A stretch of 13,815 nt of DNA from Alphaproteobacteria bacterium UBA2784 (lineage in GTDB: Bacteria > Pseudomonadota > Alphaproteobacteria > Micropepsales > Micropepsaceae). Location: assembly GCA_002352285.1 (NCBI GenBank), contig DEIC01000059.1, forward strand, positions 17,317 to 31,131. Reading direction: 5' to 3'. A model generated the notes under the pieces. It saw only the letters and a list, made by a program, of their open reading frames with translations, did not search any database and had not been told where the DNA came from. The position numbers were made by a program, and so were the translations under genes. This document shows, one piece after another, positions 12,881 through 13,815 of this stretch. The stretch's first letter is position 1; the number at the start of each line of letters is the position of its first letter.

Positions 12881-13815
12881 ATGCCGATGCGTGCGGGAGC
12901 AAAGCTCTTTTCGGCGGTGATCGTATCCATGCTTGGCCTCGGCGTTGGCCTGTTTGCGGCTGACGCTTTTGCCGGTGGCAATCATGGTGGCGGCTGCGGC
13001 GGCAGCGGCTGCGGCGGCGGCTATCGCCCGCCGCAGGTGCACATCCCGCAGGTGCCGCCCATAAATATCGGCATTCCCAACATCAACATCTCCATCCCGC
13101 GCGTGAACACGGGCGGCGGTGGCGGCGGTGGCGGCTGTGGCGGCGGTCATGGCTGTGGCGGTGGCGGCCATCATGGCGGCGGCCATCACGGTGGACATGG
13201 CGGTGCGCGCGCATCGGCGGAGGCACACGCCAGCGCCGAGGCAACCGTCATCGTCAACAACAATGTCGAAAACAACGTCTATATGAAGGGCGGCAGCTCG
13301 ACCTTCTATTACATCAACCGCACGCCCACCCCGCTCGGCTCGCTCAATGTCGAGACCGGCCGTTGGGAACTGCGTGAAGGCACCGTCGTCAAGGCGCTGC
13401 GCGCCGTTTGCGTGGCCGCTGATGGCACAGAACATCCCGCCAGCCGCGTCGACGCCAACACCTGGCTCGACATCGGCTATGAGGGCGAGCTCTACCGCTG
13501 CATCGAGGGCACGCGCCTGCGCGTCACCATCGGTTCGGTTGTTGAATCAGAAAAGGGCATGGCAGCCGTGTTCGACGGCGGCGAAACGCTGGATTGCGCT
13601 GCAGGCGAAGCCCTGGGGCACTGGAAGGGCGGCATGATCAAGTGCATGCCGCGCAAGCCGATGCCGGAATGCACCGAACGCCGCCTGCTGCGCAGGAATG
13701 GCGCAGGCGACATCTTCTTCACGATGCGCATGGAAGTCCGTGTGCGCGTGGATGAAGCGGTTGAAGGCGGTGTTGATCTTTCCGGCATGTATCTCGACGG
13801 GGGCGTCGGCCAGTC
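12881..13815 (+). CDS. Secreted Gly/His/Cys-rich protein of unknown function, 3' end outside window
   Basis: An open frame of 311 codons that runs off the window end. GGGAG (12874-12878) lies just upstream of the ATG at 12881; it is spaced better for a second in-frame ATG at 12887, so either may be used. Residues 1-31 are a signal peptide (AFA cleavage). The mature protein then shows a Gly/Cys/His segment (32-48); an Ile-Pro strand repeat (54-75, IPQVPPINIGIPNINISIP); a second Gly/His/Cys segment (78-108) that could bind metal; an Ala/Ser stretch; an Asn-rich TVIVNNNVENNVY segment (122-134); and a more ordered domain from about 141 with Cys at 177, 207, 239, 255 and 264. I do not recognise the family. 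A sigma-54 promoter and CtrA box upstream suggest a cell-cycle-timed surface protein. Confidence 0.8.
   Translation, partial: MPMRAGAKLFSAVIVSMLGLGVGLFAADAFAGGNHGGGCGGSGCGGGYRPPQVHIPQVPPINIGIPNINISIPRVNTGGGGGGGGCGGGHGCGGGGHHGGGHHGGHGGARASAEAHASAEATVIVNNNVENNVYMKGGSSTFYYINRTPTPLGSLNVETGRWELREGTVVKALRAVCVAADGTEHPASRVDANTWLDIGYEGELYRCIEGTRLRVTIGSVVESEKGMAAVFDGGETLDCAAGEALGHWKGGMIKCMPRKPMPECTERRLLRRNGAGDIFFTMRMEVRVRVDEAVEGGVDLSGMYLDGGVGQ

Noticed and set aside
12652..12963. Plus-strand open frame of 103 codons across the divergent promoter gap
   Set aside because: No ribosome site or domain; it covers regulatory DNA and then runs into the secreted-protein gene in another frame.
12779..13435. Minus-strand open frame with Ala/Thr/Met runs
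   Set aside because: The runs are the complement of the Gly/His repeats in the secreted-protein gene, which has a signal peptide and a plausible ribosome-binding site.

Overview
The window looks like chromosomal DNA from a stalked or budding alphaproteobacterium of the Caulobacterales / Hyphomonadaceae type. The evidence is GC-rich codon use, a complete holdfast-anchor operon (hfaA-hfaB-hfaD), a GapR (DUF2312) nucleoid protein, a TacA-like sigma-54 activator, sparse GANTC (CcrM) sites and a perfect CtrA box. Species cannot be assigned from sequence alone.

Layout: (1) 1-1752, minus: M3-family oligoendopeptidase F, cut off at the window start. (2) 1958-3481, plus: TacA-like NtrC-family response regulator with receiver, AAA+ and Fis HTH domains. 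(3) 3482-3794: gene-free, holding two repeat elements with inverted-pair (BIME-like) architecture. (4) 3795-4040, minus: gapR. (5) 4238-5410, plus: Fic AMP-transferase with a C-terminal winged helix, behind a promoter bracketed by an inverted repeat. (6) 5415-7127, minus: small DUF4389-like membrane protein, rhomboid protease and HCCA-isomerase-like protein, the last two coupled by an ATGA overlap. (7) 7323-9382, plus: consensus sigma-54 promoter followed by hfaA, hfaB and hfaD with overlapping reading frames. (8) 9431-9470 terminator, then a GMC oxidoreductase (9598-11310) and a small secreted protein (11400-11711). (9) 11726-11879: second copy of the composite repeat. (10) 11888-12577, minus: PAS protein. 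(11) 12881-end, plus: secreted Gly/His/Cys-rich protein running off the window. The gap between (10) and (11) carries two divergent sigma-54-type promoters and a CtrA box.

How the parts may work together: the window encodes a sigma-54 activator of the family that controls stalk development in Caulobacter. It also contains three good -24/-12 promoters: one before the hfa operon, one before the PAS gene and one before the secreted Gly/His/Cys-rich gene. The most interesting hypothesis is a polar-surface regulon in which holdfast anchoring, a PAS protein and an undescribed secreted protein are transcribed by RpoN under TacA-like control, with CtrA gating the last. The promoters are read directly from sequence; the link to this particular activator is inference.
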